Shown piece after piece: positions 26,551 through 35,897 of a DNA stretch of 37,700 nt. Origin of the DNA: Thiohalobacter sp. (GTDB taxonomy: Bacteria; Pseudomonadota; Gammaproteobacteria; DSM-19610); NCBI GenBank assembly GCA_026984515.1, contig JALSRZ010000157.1, positions 1 to 37,700 of the forward strand. The letters run 5' to 3'. Made by a program: the position numbers and the translations under genes. Below the pieces are notes generated by a model. That model was given only the letters and a program-made list of their open reading frames with translations, ran no database searches and was not told where the DNA came from. The first letter of the stretch is position 1; each line of letters begins with the position of its first letter.

Positions 26551-27495
26551 ATGTCCGAGAGCAACGAAAAATACCAGCGTGGGGCAGCGAAAACGGCACG
26601 TATACCGGTGAAAATCGAGCCTGCCGGCAAACCGCTGCGCAAGCCGGCCTGGATCCGTGCCCGATCCACGGCCGGTCCGGAAATCCAGCGGCTGAAGAAA
26701 GTGTTGCGTGAAAACAGCCTGCATACGGTGTGTGAGGAAGCATCCTGCCCCAACCTGGGAGAGTGTTTCGCGCACGGTACCGCGACCTTTATGATCATGG
26801 GCGATATCTGCACGCGGCGCTGTCCGTTCTGCGATGTGGCGCATGGCCGGCCTGACCCGCTGGACAATGACGAGCCGCATAACCTGGCGCACACCATCCA
26901 GGCGATGGGCCTGCGTTACGTGGTGGTGACCTCGGTAGACCGGGATGACCTGCGCGATGGCGGTGCGGGACATTTTGCCGCCTGCATAGCAGCGGTCCGC
27001 GACCTGAATCCGCACACGCAGATTGAAATACTGGTGCCGGATTTCCGCGGTCGCATGGATCGTGCCCTGGAGCTTCTGCAACGGGCACCGCCGGATGTAT
27101 TCAACCACAACCTGGAAACCGTACCCCGCCTGTACCGCAAGGTTCGCCCCGGGTCGGACTACCAGTGGTCGCTGGATCTGCTGCAGAAGTTCGGGCAGTT
27201 GTACCCGGCACTGCCGACCAAGTCGGGCCTGATGCTGGGCCTGGGTGAAACCCTGCAGGAGGTCGAACAGGTCATGCAGGATTTGCGTGCGCACGACGTG
27301 GATATGCTGACTCTCGGGCAGTACCTGCAGCCCGGTAAGCATCACCTGCCGGTGGACCGCTTTGTACACCCGGACGAATTCGAATCCCTGCGTGAAATCG
27401 GTGAGGCACTGGGTTTCAGCCAGGTGGCCAGCGGGCCAATGGTGCGCTCGTCCTACCACGCTGACCAGCAGGCTGCCGGTCTGCTCCAGGGCTGA
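26551..27495 (+). CDS. lipA: Lipoyl synthase (radical SAM)
   Basis: It inserts two sulfur atoms into the octanoyl chain to make lipoate. The 314-residue protein has both iron-sulfur sites: the auxiliary cluster ligands Cys61, Cys66 and Cys72 in [12 protein letters not shown], and the radical SAM cluster in CTRRCPFC (Cys87, Cys91, Cys94). The C-terminal RSSYHAD carries the conserved serine that ligates the auxiliary cluster. ATG at 26551 was chosen; an in-frame TTG at 26539 is possible. AGGGG lies 12 nt before it, a rather long spacing. It completes the lipoate pair with lipB. Confidence 0.96.
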   Translation: MSESNEKYQRGAAKTARIPVKIEPAGKPLRKPAWIRARSTAGPEIQRLKKVLRENSLHTVCEEASCPNLGECFAHGTATFMIMGDICTRRCPFCDVAHGRPDPLDNDEPHNLAHTIQAMGLRYVVVTSVDRDDLRDGGAGHFAACIAAVRDLNPHTQIEILVPDFRGRMDRALELLQRAPPDVFNHNLETVPRLYRKVRPGSDYQWSLDLLQKFGQLYPALPTKSGLMLGLGETLQEVEQVMQDLRAHDVDMLTLGQYLQPGKHHLPVDRFVHPDEFESLREIGEALGFSQVASGPMVRSSYHADQQAAGLLQG

Positions 27496-27517
27496 AGTCT
27501 GACTGGTCCCGGATCAC

Positions 27518-28618
27518 ATGCATCTTCTGGTTGCGATTACCTCGCACGGGTTCGGTCATGCCGCGCAGGTAGCGCCGGTGCTCAATGCCTTGCGTGCGCA
27601 GTTGCCGGCATTACGCGTGACCCTGCTGAGTGACCTGCCGGCATCGTTGCTGAAAGAGCGCATCCAGGCAGATTTCCGGCAGATCGGACATGCACCCGAT
27701 TTCGGACTGGTCATGCACTCTGCGCTGGCGATCGACCTGGAGGCCAGCGCCGCCGCGTATGCGAAACTGCATGCGCACTGGCAGCAAGCGGTGGCCGAGG
27801 AGGCCGGTCGGCTGGCTGACCTGGCGCCCGACCTGGTGCTGGCCGACGTGCCCTACCTGACACTGGCCGCCGCCGGGAAGGCAGGTATTCCGGCCATGGC
27901 GCTGTGTTCTCTCAACTGGGCGGATATCTATCGCCATTATTTCGGGGAACGTCCGGAAGCGCCGCGGATACTGGCGGACATGGAATCGGCGTACCGCAGT
28001 GCGCGCGCCTTCCTGTGCCCGGAGCCGTCGATGCCGATGCCGTTTCTCGACAACCGGGTATCGGTCGGGCCTATTGCCGTGCAGGGGCGCGCACGTCGCG
28101 ATGAACTGATCCGGCAGCTGGACGTGTCCCCCGATTGCCGGCTGGTGCTGGTGGCGCCGGGCGGTGTCGCGACCCGCTTCGATATGGAAGCGTGGCCGCA
28201 GGACCCGGCTGTCCACTGGCTGGTCAGTGCCTCCTGGCGGGTGCGACATCCTGGCGTCAGTTCGTTCGAAGCGACCGGTTTCGATTTTCCCGACCTGGTG
28301 CGTTCCTGTGATGCGGTACTGGGCAAGTGCGGTTACGGTACGGTGACCGAATGTGTGCTGAATGGCACCCCGCTGCTGTATATCCCGCGCCCGGACTGGC
28401 CCGAGGAACAGTCACTGCGGACCTGGCTGGCTGCGCACGGCGCGGCCATAGAGGTGGCGCCAGGGCTGCTGGAAAGCGGTGAATTGACAGCGCTGGTTGC
28501 CCGGGCGGGTGCAGCGACAGTGCGTTCGCCTGCGGCTACCGGTATCGACCAGGTGGCTGTCTGCCTGGGTGGTTTGTTGTCTGGCGGGGTTTCCCGCGAA
28601 CAGGGATATGGCCGATAA
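27518..28618 (+). CDS. Glycosyltransferase-like protein, GT-B fold (MurG/UGT-like)
   Basis: The 366-residue protein looks like a GT-B-fold transferase. The N-terminal TSHGFGHAAQVAPVLNAL (about 8-25) matches the GxGH acceptor-side motif. The C-terminal half has the GKCGYGTVTECVLNGTPLLY motif (269-288) used by MurG and related enzymes for the sugar-nucleotide donor, and PDWPEEQ. No signal peptide or membrane segment is seen. Donor and acceptor are unknown. It starts 22 nt after lipA, probably in the same transcript, and overlaps or abuts the next gene. A sugar kinase N-terminal domain of the arabinokinase type has the same look and is an alternative. Confidence 0.78.
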   Translation: MHLLVAITSHGFGHAAQVAPVLNALRAQLPALRVTLLSDLPASLLKERIQADFRQIGHAPDFGLVMHSALAIDLEASAAAYAKLHAHWQQAVAEEAGRLADLAPDLVLADVPYLTLAAAGKAGIPAMALCSLNWADIYRHYFGERPEAPRILADMESAYRSARAFLCPEPSMPMPFLDNRVSVGPIAVQGRARRDELIRQLDVSPDCRLVLVAPGGVATRFDMEAWPQDPAVHWLVSASWRVRHPGVSSFEATGFDFPDLVRSCDAVLGKCGYGTVTECVLNGTPLLYIPRPDWPEEQSLRTWLAAHGAAIEVAPGLLESGELTALVARAGAATVRSPAATGIDQVAVCLGGLLSGGVSREQGYGR

Positions 28619-29033
28619 TTGGCCCATGAATGACGTATCTGACAGCCGGGACTACCCGGCGCTGACCATACTGGTCGACCAGCAGCCGCAGCTGGAGTTT
28701 GATCGCAGCCAGGGGTTGCCTGACCACCAGCTTGCCGGTCTGGAACGCATGGATGTGCAGATGGATACCGGTATCCAGGCCGGTGATCGATGGCTGGAAC
28801 AGCCCGATCGCCTGCAGCGCGCACAGTTTGTGGCGGTTCAGCTGGTCGAAGCGCTGCAGCAGGGGAATGATGCGCTGGCGGCGGCGTCCTGCGCGTACCT
28901 GGCCACGCGGTTGCCGGATCTGCAGCAGGTGAAGGCAGTACGGATAGACGGCGGTTTTTCGCTGGAACTGGTGTTCGATGAACCTTATGTTCCGGAAACC
29001 GTGGTCGAATTCACGGCGCGGCCGGTGTCCTGA
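28608..29033 (+). CDS. Hypothetical protein between the GT-B gene and the YcgL gene
   Basis: I do not recognise this 141-residue protein. It is acidic and soluble, with a helical middle (RLQRAQFVAVQLVEALQQGNDALAAASCAYLATRL) and a predicted strand-rich C-terminus. ATG at 28608 overlaps the previous stop by 11 bases and has AGGG too close for good use; ATG at 28626 is a fair alternative giving 135 residues. The TGA overlaps the YcgL-domain ATG by one base (TGATG), so the three genes are likely co-translated. The reading frame is well kept and codon use is like its neighbours. Confidence 0.75.
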   Translation: MADNWPMNDVSDSRDYPALTILVDQQPQLEFDRSQGLPDHQLAGLERMDVQMDTGIQAGDRWLEQPDRLQRAQFVAVQLVEALQQGNDALAAASCAYLATRLPDLQQVKAVRIDGGFSLELVFDEPYVPETVVEFTARPVS

Positions 29034-29287
29034 TGCAATGCGTGGTGTACAAGAGCCTGCGGCAGTTTGACTACTACCTGTTTGTGAAAAAGGAGGATGG
29101 CTTCAGCCGCCTGCCGGACGGTTTGAAGCAGATACTCGGCGGGCTCGAAAAAGTGATCGAGCTGGAGCTGGACGAACAGCGCACCCTGGCACAGGCGGAT
29201 GTACGCGAAGTGATGCAGCTGATCGAGGAAAAGGGCTACTTCCTGCAGATGCCGCCGCGTGCTGAATCTGTATCGCCGGTAGCGTAG
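29033..29287 (+). CDS. YcgL-domain protein
   Basis: The 84-residue protein matches the YcgL family (DUF709), small proteins mostly restricted to gammaproteobacteria. MQCVVYKSLRQFDYYLFV, FSRLPDGLKQILG, ELELDEQRTLAQADV and EKGYFLQMPP are the usual conserved blocks. In pseudomonads YcgL is commonly next to rnd; that gene is not here. The function is not firmly established. Its last 52 bases overlap the end of the minus-strand gene at 29236-29529. Confidence 0.93.
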   Translation: MQCVVYKSLRQFDYYLFVKKEDGFSRLPDGLKQILGGLEKVIELELDEQRTLAQADVREVMQLIEEKGYFLQMPPRAESVSPVA

Positions 29288-29529
29288 TCAACGGCAAAAC
29301 GCAGGGCGCGATACAGCGTAAAGGGGTCCGGTAACCGTTCGGCGTCAAGATTCCTGCGCACGGAGTTGACCGCCATTTCCAGCGTCACGATGGGAATATC
29401 GCGGATAATCAGACCGCGCATACGCTCCCACAAACACTGATCGGGTTGTCTCAGCAGCTGTTCCAGCAGCATTTTGCGGCTTTTCGACAGCGCCCCGTAC
29501 GGGCCGCGGCATTGGTCGATAATATACAT
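29236..29529 (-). CDS. Small hypothetical protein
   Basis: This 97-residue protein has no family that I recognise. A good ribosome-binding site (AGGAG, about 4 nt before the ATG at 29529) and a regular helical make-up (KSRKMLLEQLLRQPDQCLWE, TLEMAVNSVRRNL) argue that it is real. It is basic and soluble. Its 3' end overlaps the YcgL gene by 52 bases in the opposite direction, an unusual amount, so the true C-terminus or the gene itself is open to doubt. Confidence 0.55.
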   Translation of the reverse strand: MYIIDQCRGPYGALSKSRKMLLEQLLRQPDQCLWERMRGLIIRDIPIVTLEMAVNSVRRNLDAERLPDPFTLYRALRFAVDYATGDTDSARGGICRK

Positions 29530-29612
29530 GATCTCCTGTCCTTCCCGTTTTGCAGGGTTTGTGACAGAAATAATGCATAAATCAGGCCAGTAATGGGCCT
29601 GGCCGGGGTGGA

Positions 29613-30380
29613 CTACCTGGCAACGGCAGGTTTAATGACGTTGATATCGGTATTCGCGACCGGTTCGTCGGGAGCGATGGTTTCGGGAAGTTCGACTTCG
29701 CCCTTGCGGTTGCGTTCGGCAAGCTCCGCGATGAGACCGTCTATACCCACCTTGCGGATTCTCTCGCCCATGCTGGTACGGTAGGTCATGGCAAGGCTGA
29801 CGCCTTCAATGCGGATATCGTAGATCTTCCACTCGCCCTTGTAATACAGCTGGTACTGGACATCGGCGGTTTGCCCGCCTTCCAGCGGGATCGTGGCGCG
29901 TACCGAGGTTTTGCGGTCGCCGGGCCTGTACCGGGAAGGGTAATATTTCGTGCCTTTCTGCTGTGCCACGATCTGGTCCACGTAGGTGATCATTGCTGTG
30001 ACGTAAGAACGTGTCAGCAGGTCTTCGATTTCCTTGATCAGCTGCTTGCGCTGCGACTCGCTGGCGTCACGCCAGTATTTGCCAATGATCAGGCGGGCGA
30101 TGCGCGGGAAGTCGATATGCGGGGCCATCAGTTCGTCGCTGATCCGGTAGGCGATGCCCGGGTCCTTGCGAATCTGCTCAGCCTGGTCTCCGAGCTGCTT
30201 GACCAGCTCGTCGAGCCGTTTGATTACCAGTGGCTGTGGGTCGGCGAATACGGTCGGGTCGTCCAGCGATGGCTCGTTGCCGGATGCCATGGTAGCCTGT
30301 GCAAGCGAGGACAGGACGGCCAGCAGCAGGCTCAACAGTGCCTTCCACGTACTTTGGGGGTTGATGACAGCGCGAATCAT
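29613..30380 (-). CDS. MlaC/Ttg2D-family periplasmic phospholipid-binding protein
   Basis: The 255-residue protein has an N-terminal signal sequence (about 1-33, WKALLSLLLAVLSSLAQA) and the Tol/Ttg2 (MlaC) domain: ELMAPHIDFPRIARLIIGKYWR, YVTAMITYVDQ, KTSVRATIPLEGGQTADVQYQL, WKIYDIRIEGVSLAMTYR. MlaC carries phospholipids between the outer-membrane lipoprotein MlaA and the inner-membrane MlaBDEF transporter. None of those partners is in this window, so the gene is detached from its usual operon. The C-terminal 40 residues are charged and look unconserved. The ATG at 30380 has no clear Shine-Dalgarno. Confidence 0.88.
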   Translation of the reverse strand: MIRAVINPQSTWKALLSLLLAVLSSLAQATMASGNEPSLDDPTVFADPQPLVIKRLDELVKQLGDQAEQIRKDPGIAYRISDELMAPHIDFPRIARLIIGKYWRDASESQRKQLIKEIEDLLTRSYVTAMITYVDQIVAQQKGTKYYPSRYRPGDRKTSVRATIPLEGGQTADVQYQLYYKGEWKIYDIRIEGVSLAMTYRTSMGERIRKVGIDGLIAELAERNRKGEVELPETIAPDEPVANTDINVIKPAVAR

Positions 30381-30432
30381 GCGGCGATTGTACCGTCAGC
30401 GCTTGGCAGGAATAAAGTGCCGGCGGCAAATC

Positions 30433-31251
30433 TCAGGAAATATCGAACTCCGCCCAGACCGGGCAGTGGTCGGACGGTTTCTCCATGCTGCGAATGGAAT
30501 AGGATATTCCGGCATCCACGCACAATTCGGCCAGCGGCGGCGTGGCCAGTACCAGGTCAATACGCAGGCCTCGCCTGGGATCCCGCTCGAATCCCCGGCT
30601 GCGGTAGTCGAACCAGCTGAATGTATCGTCGGTATGCGGGTGGCAGGCGCGCCAGGTGTCTACCAGTCCCCAGTCCTGCAGCTGCTGCAGCCACTCGCGC
30701 TCTTCCGGCAGAAAGCTGCACTTGCCGTTTTTCAGCCAGCGTCTGGCATTGTCGGCACCGATGCCGATATCCAGGTCCAGCGGCGCCACGTTCATGTCAC
30801 CCATGACCACCAGCAGCTGTGCCGGGTCGTAGTGTTGCTGCAGGTGTTCCCGCAGGTCGCGGTAGAATTTCAGTTTGGCGGGAAACTTGGACGGGTGGTC
30901 CCGGCTTTCACCCTGCGGGAAATAGCCGTTCAGGACAGTCAGCGAGCGGCCGTCGGACAAGGGATACACCGCCGTAATCAGGCGTCGCTGGGCATCGGCG
31001 TCATCGTGCGGAAACCCCTTCTGTACTTCCAGTGGCATCTGTCTGGACAGCAGTGCTACCCCGTAGTGGGCTTTCTGGCCGTGGTAAACGGCCTGGTAGC
31101 CGAGTTCCTCGATCATGGTCACGGGAAAATCGATGTCCTGCACCTTGGTTTCCTGGATGCCGATGATGTCCGGCCGGTGCCGCTCCACCAGCTGTTTCAG
31201 CTGGTGTGGCCGGGCGCGTATGCCGTTGGTATTAAAAGAGACTATTTTCAT
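30433..31251 (-). CDS. xthA: Exodeoxyribonuclease III (AP endonuclease)
   Basis: It cuts abasic sites and removes 3' blocking groups in base excision repair. The 272-residue protein has the Xth active site: Asn7 in [10 protein letters not shown], Glu34 in IQETK, Asp152 and Asn154 in GDMNVAP, and Asp261-His262 in SDHCPVW. The frame extends upstream to 31350, but [10 protein letters not shown] at 31251 is the family start. The ribosome-binding site is weak. The gene lies divergent from the M16C peptidase gene; the 116-nt spacer must hold both promoters. Confidence 0.96.
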   Translation of the reverse strand: MKIVSFNTNGIRARPHQLKQLVERHRPDIIGIQETKVQDIDFPVTMIEELGYQAVYHGQKAHYGVALLSRQMPLEVQKGFPHDDADAQRRLITAVYPLSDGRSLTVLNGYFPQGESRDHPSKFPAKLKFYRDLREHLQQHYDPAQLLVVMGDMNVAPLDLDIGIGADNARRWLKNGKCSFLPEEREWLQQLQDWGLVDTWRACHPHTDDTFSWFDYRSRGFERDPRRGLRIDLVLATPPLAELCVDAGISYSIRSMEKPSDHCPVWAEFDIS

Positions 31252-31367
31252 TAAGGTTTTCCGGTTCATAGTAAGAGTTAACTGGTGTACCGGCAATCGT
31301 AGCCTAAGGTGTTCACGGCGCGCTACAATCGGGCCTGAAAAATTCCGCAACGGGAAACCAGCCTATT
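31252..31367. promoter_or_regulatory. Divergent xthA / M16C peptidase promoter region
   Basis: TACAAT at 31324-31329 on the plus strand is a good -10 match for the peptidase gene, 39 nt before its ATG, but no -35 is evident. AGTTAACT at 31278-31285 is a small palindrome. A similar CTACAAT lies before gspC. Confidence 0.3.
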
Positions 31368-34334
31368 ATGAGCAGTGCAGTAGCCGGAGATACCACGCGG
31401 GGCACGACGCCCGCAGCAAGCCACGAAGCCTTTGAGTGGGTTCGCAGCGAGTCCATCGATTCCCTCAAACTGGTTGTGGAGGAGTACCGGCACCGGGTTA
31501 CCGACACGCCGCACTACCATCTCCGCGCCGACAATCCTGAAAACGTGTTCCTGGTCGGGTTGCGTACCGTCCCGACCGACTCCCGCGGTGTAGCCCACAT
31601 CCTGGAGCACACGGTGCTGTGCGGCAGTGAGCACTACCCGGTGCGTGACCCCTTTTTCATGATGATCCGGCGTTCACTGAACACCTTCATGAACGCGTTC
31701 ACCAGCAGCGACTGGACGGCGTACCCGTTCGCGAGCCAGAGTAAAAAGGATTTCAACAACCTGCTGGACGTGTACCTGGACGCGGTATTCTTTTCGCGCC
31801 TGCACGAACTGGACTTTGCCCAGGAAGGCCACCGCGTCGAGTTTGCAGAGCCGGACAATCCGCAGACAGAGCTGGTGTACAAGGGCGTGGTGTTCAACGA
31901 AATGAAAGGCGCCATGAGTTCGCCGGTAAGCACCGTGTGGCATACGCTGGGCAAATACCTGTTCCCGACTACGACCTACCATTATAACAGCGGCGGTGAT
32001 CCCGAAGCGATTCCTGACCTGAGCTACCGGCAGTTACGGGATTTTTACCAGACTCACTACCATCCTTCCAACGCGATCATCATGACCTACGGCGATATTC
32101 CGGCTGCCGAGCACCAGGCGCGCATCCATGAGCGGGCCCTGGCGCGTTTTGACCGGCTGGACGTTCACATTGCTGTCGAGGACGAGCAACGTTACCTCGC
32201 GCCGGTGCGTGTGCAGGAATATTATGCCTTCGATGAGCCGGATGAGGCGGCCGAGAAGACCCATATCGTGCTGGGCTGGTTGCTGGGACCGAGTATCCAC
32301 CTGAAGGAACAGCTGGAAGCACAGTTGCTGGAAGGCGTGTTGCTGGATGACAGTGCTTCACCGCTGCGCCAGGCACTGGAAACCACGGAGCTGGGTAGCG
32401 CGCCCTCGCCCCTGTGCGGGCTGGAGGCGTCCAACCGCGAGATGAGCTTTGTCTGCGGTCTCGAAGGCAGCCGGCCGGAACACGCCGATGCGCTGGAGGC
32501 GCTGGTGCTGGAGGTGCTGCAGAAGGTGGCCGACGAAGGGGTTCCTGAAGAGCGGGTCGAGGCGGCCCTGCACCAGCTGGAACTCAGCCAGCGCGAGATA
32601 TCCGGTGACGGTTACCCCTACGGGCTGCAATTGATCCTGGAAGGTCTGTCCAATGCCATTCACCGTGGTGACCCGGTGGCACTGCTGAACCTCGATCCGG
32701 TGCTCGAGGAGCTGCGCGCGCTGATCCGGGACCCCGGTTATATTCCGGGACTGGTGCGTAATCTGCTGCTGGAAAACCAGCACCGGGTACGCCTGACCAT
32801 GGTGCCGGACACCGGCCTGTCGGAACGCCGGGAGCGGGCCGAGGCACAGCGCCTGGCCAGGATCAGGGCCGGTTTGTCCGGGCAGGAGCAACAGGACATC
32901 GTCAGGCTGGCCAGGGAACTGGCGGCACGCCAGGAGCAGGAAGACGATCCGGACGTCCTGCCCAAGGTCGGTCTTGACGACGTGCCGGCCGAATTGCATA
33001 TCGCAGCAGGGGAAGAGGACCGCGTGGCCGGACATACGGTCAGCTTTTATCCCCAGGGCACGAATGGCCTGGTCTACCAGCAACTGGTCGTGGAACTGCC
33101 GGCGCTCGATGAAGCCTTGCTGGACACGCTGCCCTACTACAGCAACGCCCTGGCGCAGCTGGGATGTGGCGGTCGTGACTACCTGGCCACCCAGGCATTG
33201 CAGACCAGCGTGTCGGGCGGCGTGCACGCGAGCAGCAGCCTGCGCGGCGGCATCGAGGACGTACAGGCGTTGCGGGGGTTCTTCGTGCTGTCCGGCAAGG
33301 CATTGACCCGTAACCACGCCGCCCTGAGCAGCCTGCTGGTGGATACCATCGAGGCGCCGCGTTTCGACGAACTGGAACGTATCCGTGAACTCATCGCGCA
33401 GCAACGCGCACAGCGCGAACAGAGTGTCACCGGTAACGGGCACGGTCTGGCCATGCTGGCGGCGTCCTCCGGGCACAGTGCCGGCGCCGCGCTCTCGCAC
33501 CGACTGCGTGGTCTGGCAGGTATCCGCTACCTGAAGGCTCTGGATGATCGTTTCAATGCCGGCGAAGGGCTGGCTGAACTGGCTGAGCGTTACGCGAACC
33601 TGCATACGCAGATACAATCGGCGCCGCGCCGATTCCTGTTGATCGCCGAAGCCGAACACCGTGCCCGGACACTGCAGGATATGGCGCAGGCCTGGTCACA
33701 GGCGGGAGAAGAAGATACCGACGGTTTCTCCGCTTTCACTGTGCCACCGGTCCAGCGGCAGGTAAAGGAAGCCTGGCTGACCAATACCCAGGTGAACTTC
33801 TGTGCCATGGCTTACCCCACCGTGTCGCCCGAACACCCCGATTCGGCGCCCCTGTCAGTACTGGCGGGATTTCTGCGTAACGGCTACCTGCACCGTGCGG
33901 TCCGCGAACAGGGCGGTGCCTACGGTGGCGGCGCCACGCATGATACAGACAACGCCAGTTTTCGATTTTTCTCCTACCGCGACCCGCGACTGGAAGGTAC
34001 CCTGGAAGATTTTGACCACTCTATACGCTGGCTGCTGGAGGAAAAGCACGAATGGCGTAACGTAGAAGAAGCCATTCTGGGTGTCATCAGCAGTATCGAC
34101 AAGCCGGGTTCACCGGCCGGGGAGGCCAGGGATGCGTTCTACAGCGCGCTGTACGGCCGTACGCCGGAACAGCGACGGCGTTTCCGCCAGCGTGTGCTGG
34201 AAGTCACCCTGCAGGACCTGCAGCGGGTAGGTGAAATCTATCTCAAACCCGGGCAGGCCAGTGTAGTGGTAATCAGTAATCCACACGCCGAAGCGCAATG
34301 TCGGGAGCTGGGCCTGGAAATACAGCCACTGTGA
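31368..34334 (+). CDS. M16C metallopeptidase (PreP-like)
   Basis: The 988-residue protein is a clamshell zinc peptidase of family M16C, like presequence protease. The inverted zinc motif HILEH (77-81) is followed by the third ligand Glu178 in NEMKGAMSS; Glu80 would be the catalytic base. DPFFMMIRRSLNTFMNAFTS and TYHYNSGGDPEAIPDL are typical. The second half has the inactive partner domains and GGAYGGGATHD. No signal peptide is seen, so it should be cytoplasmic and probably degrades peptides. The ATG has only a weak GGGAAA site upstream. zapE follows after 4 nt. Confidence 0.93.
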   Translation: MSSAVAGDTTRGTTPAASHEAFEWVRSESIDSLKLVVEEYRHRVTDTPHYHLRADNPENVFLVGLRTVPTDSRGVAHILEHTVLCGSEHYPVRDPFFMMIRRSLNTFMNAFTSSDWTAYPFASQSKKDFNNLLDVYLDAVFFSRLHELDFAQEGHRVEFAEPDNPQTELVYKGVVFNEMKGAMSSPVSTVWHTLGKYLFPTTTYHYNSGGDPEAIPDLSYRQLRDFYQTHYHPSNAIIMTYGDIPAAEHQARIHERALARFDRLDVHIAVEDEQRYLAPVRVQEYYAFDEPDEAAEKTHIVLGWLLGPSIHLKEQLEAQLLEGVLLDDSASPLRQALETTELGSAPSPLCGLEASNREMSFVCGLEGSRPEHADALEALVLEVLQKVADEGVPEERVEAALHQLELSQREISGDGYPYGLQLILEGLSNAIHRGDPVALLNLDPVLEELRALIRDPGYIPGLVRNLLLENQHRVRLTMVPDTGLSERRERAEAQRLARIRAGLSGQEQQDIVRLARELAARQEQEDDPDVLPKVGLDDVPAELHIAAGEEDRVAGHTVSFYPQGTNGLVYQQLVVELPALDEALLDTLPYYSNALAQLGCGGRDYLATQALQTSVSGGVHASSSLRGGIEDVQALRGFFVLSGKALTRNHAALSSLLVDTIEAPRFDELERIRELIAQQRAQREQSVTGNGHGLAMLAASSGHSAGAALSHRLRGLAGIRYLKALDDRFNAGEGLAELAERYANLHTQIQSAPRRFLLIAEAEHRARTLQDMAQAWSQAGEEDTDGFSAFTVPPVQRQVKEAWLTNTQVNFCAMAYPTVSPEHPDSAPLSVLAGFLRNGYLHRAVREQGGAYGGGATHDTDNASFRFFSYRDPRLEGTLEDFDHSIRWLLEEKHEWRNVEEAILGVISSIDKPGSPAGEARDAFYSALYGRTPEQRRRFRQRVLEVTLQDLQRVGEIYLKPGQASVVVISNPHAEAQCRELGLEIQPL

Positions 34335-34338
34335 GGGA

Positions 34339-35439
34339 ATGACGCCACAGCAACGCTACCAGGCCGACCTGGGCCGGGCGGGTTTTCACGCGGATGAGGC
34401 ACAGCGGCAGGCCGTCGCCGCGCTGCAAGCCCTGTTCGACGCGTTGCTCGAACCGCCGCCGGCGCTTTCTTTCCGCGAACGTTTGCTGGGTCGGCGCCCG
34501 CCGCCGGTGCAGGGACTGTACCTGTGGGGCGGGCCGGGACGCGGCAAGACCTGTCTGATGGATGGCTTCTACGACAGTCTGCCGCTGGCCGGCAAACGGC
34601 GCGTCCACTTCCATCGCTTCATGCTGGAGATTCACCAGGCGCTGGAAGCGCTACCGCAAACCGCCGATCCGCTGCAGCTGGTTGCCGGGCAGATAGCCGG
34701 GCGCAGCCGGGTGTTGTGCCTGGACGAATTTCACGTCACAGACGTAGCCGATGCCATGTTGCTGGCCGGTCTGCTGAAGAGTTTGTTCGAGCACCGTGTC
34801 ACCCTGGTGGCAACCTCCAATAGCGCGCCCGAACAACTGTACCGGGACGGCCTGCAGCGGGAACGGTTCCTGCCGGCAATCGACCTGTTGCAACGGTATA
34901 CGCGCGTACAGCCGCTACAGGGTTGCAGGGATTTTCGTCTCGAACTGTTGCAGCACGGGGGTAGCTACCTGGTGGCGGACGGCGATACCGCGCGAAGCTG
35001 GCTGCAACGTCACCTGGATGAGCTGGCGCCCGGGGATTCGTTCGCTCGGCAGCCTGTACGGCTGCAGGGCCGGGAATTGCAGGCGCGCGCACTGGCCGGT
35101 GACCTTGTATGGTTCGATTTTGACGAACTCTGTGTGCAACCGCGATCGGCAGGGGATTACCTGCAGCTGGCCTGCGAGTATCACACCCTGTTGCTGGAGG
35201 GTGTGCCGGAATTCCGTGATGGCCTGGACGAAGCGGCGCGGCGCTTTATTCACCTGGTCGATGCGCTGTATGATCATGGGGTGAAACTCATCGTGACAGC
35301 AGCAGCAGTGCCGCAACAGCTGTATCCGCAGGGTCAGCTGGAGGCATTGTTCCGGCGCACCGCCAGCCGCCTTACGGAAATGTCCAGTACGTCTTACCTG
35401 GCGCAGCCACATCACCCTGATCCGGAACCTGCCCGATGA
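34339..35439 (+). CDS. zapE: AFG1-like ATPase ZapE
   Basis: A cytoplasmic AAA-type ATPase known as ZapE in E. coli, where it affects Z-ring stability. The 366-residue protein has YLWGGPGRGKTCLMD (Walker A, 64-71), FHRFMLEIH, LCLDEFHVTDVADAM (Walker B, 126-131), ATSNSAPEQLY and RTASRLTEMSSTSYL near the end. The start is ATG at 34339, 4 nt after the peptidase stop, with GAGGGA just before it. Its stop overlaps the next gene's ATG (ATGA), so the two are coupled. Confidence 0.94.
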   Translation: MTPQQRYQADLGRAGFHADEAQRQAVAALQALFDALLEPPPALSFRERLLGRRPPPVQGLYLWGGPGRGKTCLMDGFYDSLPLAGKRRVHFHRFMLEIHQALEALPQTADPLQLVAGQIAGRSRVLCLDEFHVTDVADAMLLAGLLKSLFEHRVTLVATSNSAPEQLYRDGLQRERFLPAIDLLQRYTRVQPLQGCRDFRLELLQHGGSYLVADGDTARSWLQRHLDELAPGDSFARQPVRLQGRELQARALAGDLVWFDFDELCVQPRSAGDYLQLACEYHTLLLEGVPEFRDGLDEAARRFIHLVDALYDHGVKLIVTAAAVPQQLYPQGQLEALFRRTASRLTEMSSTSYLAQPHHPDPEPAR

Positions 35440-35897
35440 CCAGGCGATTGCACCAGGGGTGGCCGGTACTTCTCCTGCTGTGGGTGCAGGCCGCCGTTGC
35501 AGAGCTGCCGGTCCCGGACCCGGACTGGGCGGTTGCGCGTGCGCAGTTCACCAGCGGGATCAGGAATCGCGAACCGGTCGACAAGGTGGTCGTGCTGTCA
35601 CCACCGTCCCGCGAAATCTATTTTTTTACCGACCTGCGCCACCTGGAAGGCCGCGAGGTACAACACCGCTGGTCGTACCGTGGACGGGTGGTTTCGATGA
35701 AGCCGTTCGAGGTCAAGGGGGCGCGCTGGCGGGTGTATTCTAAAAATGTAATCGAGCCGGAACAGACCGGTGAGTGGTCGGTGACGGTATATGACCAGAG
35801 TGGCTGGCCGCTGCATACCGAACTGTTTCTCTATGAGCCGGCGCAGACCGGCGCGCTTTCAACGCCGGTTGCGCGGCCGGAAGATTCCTCAGAATAA
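35436..35897 (+). CDS. Secreted DUF2914-domain protein
   Basis: The 153-residue protein begins with a signal peptide (about 1-22, WPVLLLLWVQAAVA, cut before ELPVP) and then a DUF2914 domain: FTSGIRNREPVD, IYFFTDLRHLEGREVQHRW, YSKNVIEPEQTGEWSVTVYD. The domain is found in periplasmic or membrane-linked proteins of proteobacteria; the role is not known. It starts inside the zapE stop (4-base overlap). Its 3' end overlaps the minus-strand gene that follows by 9 bases. Confidence 0.85.
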   Translation: MTRRLHQGWPVLLLLWVQAAVAELPVPDPDWAVARAQFTSGIRNREPVDKVVVLSPPSREIYFFTDLRHLEGREVQHRWSYRGRVVSMKPFEVKGARWRVYSKNVIEPEQTGEWSVTVYDQSGWPLHTELFLYEPAQTGALSTPVARPEDSSE

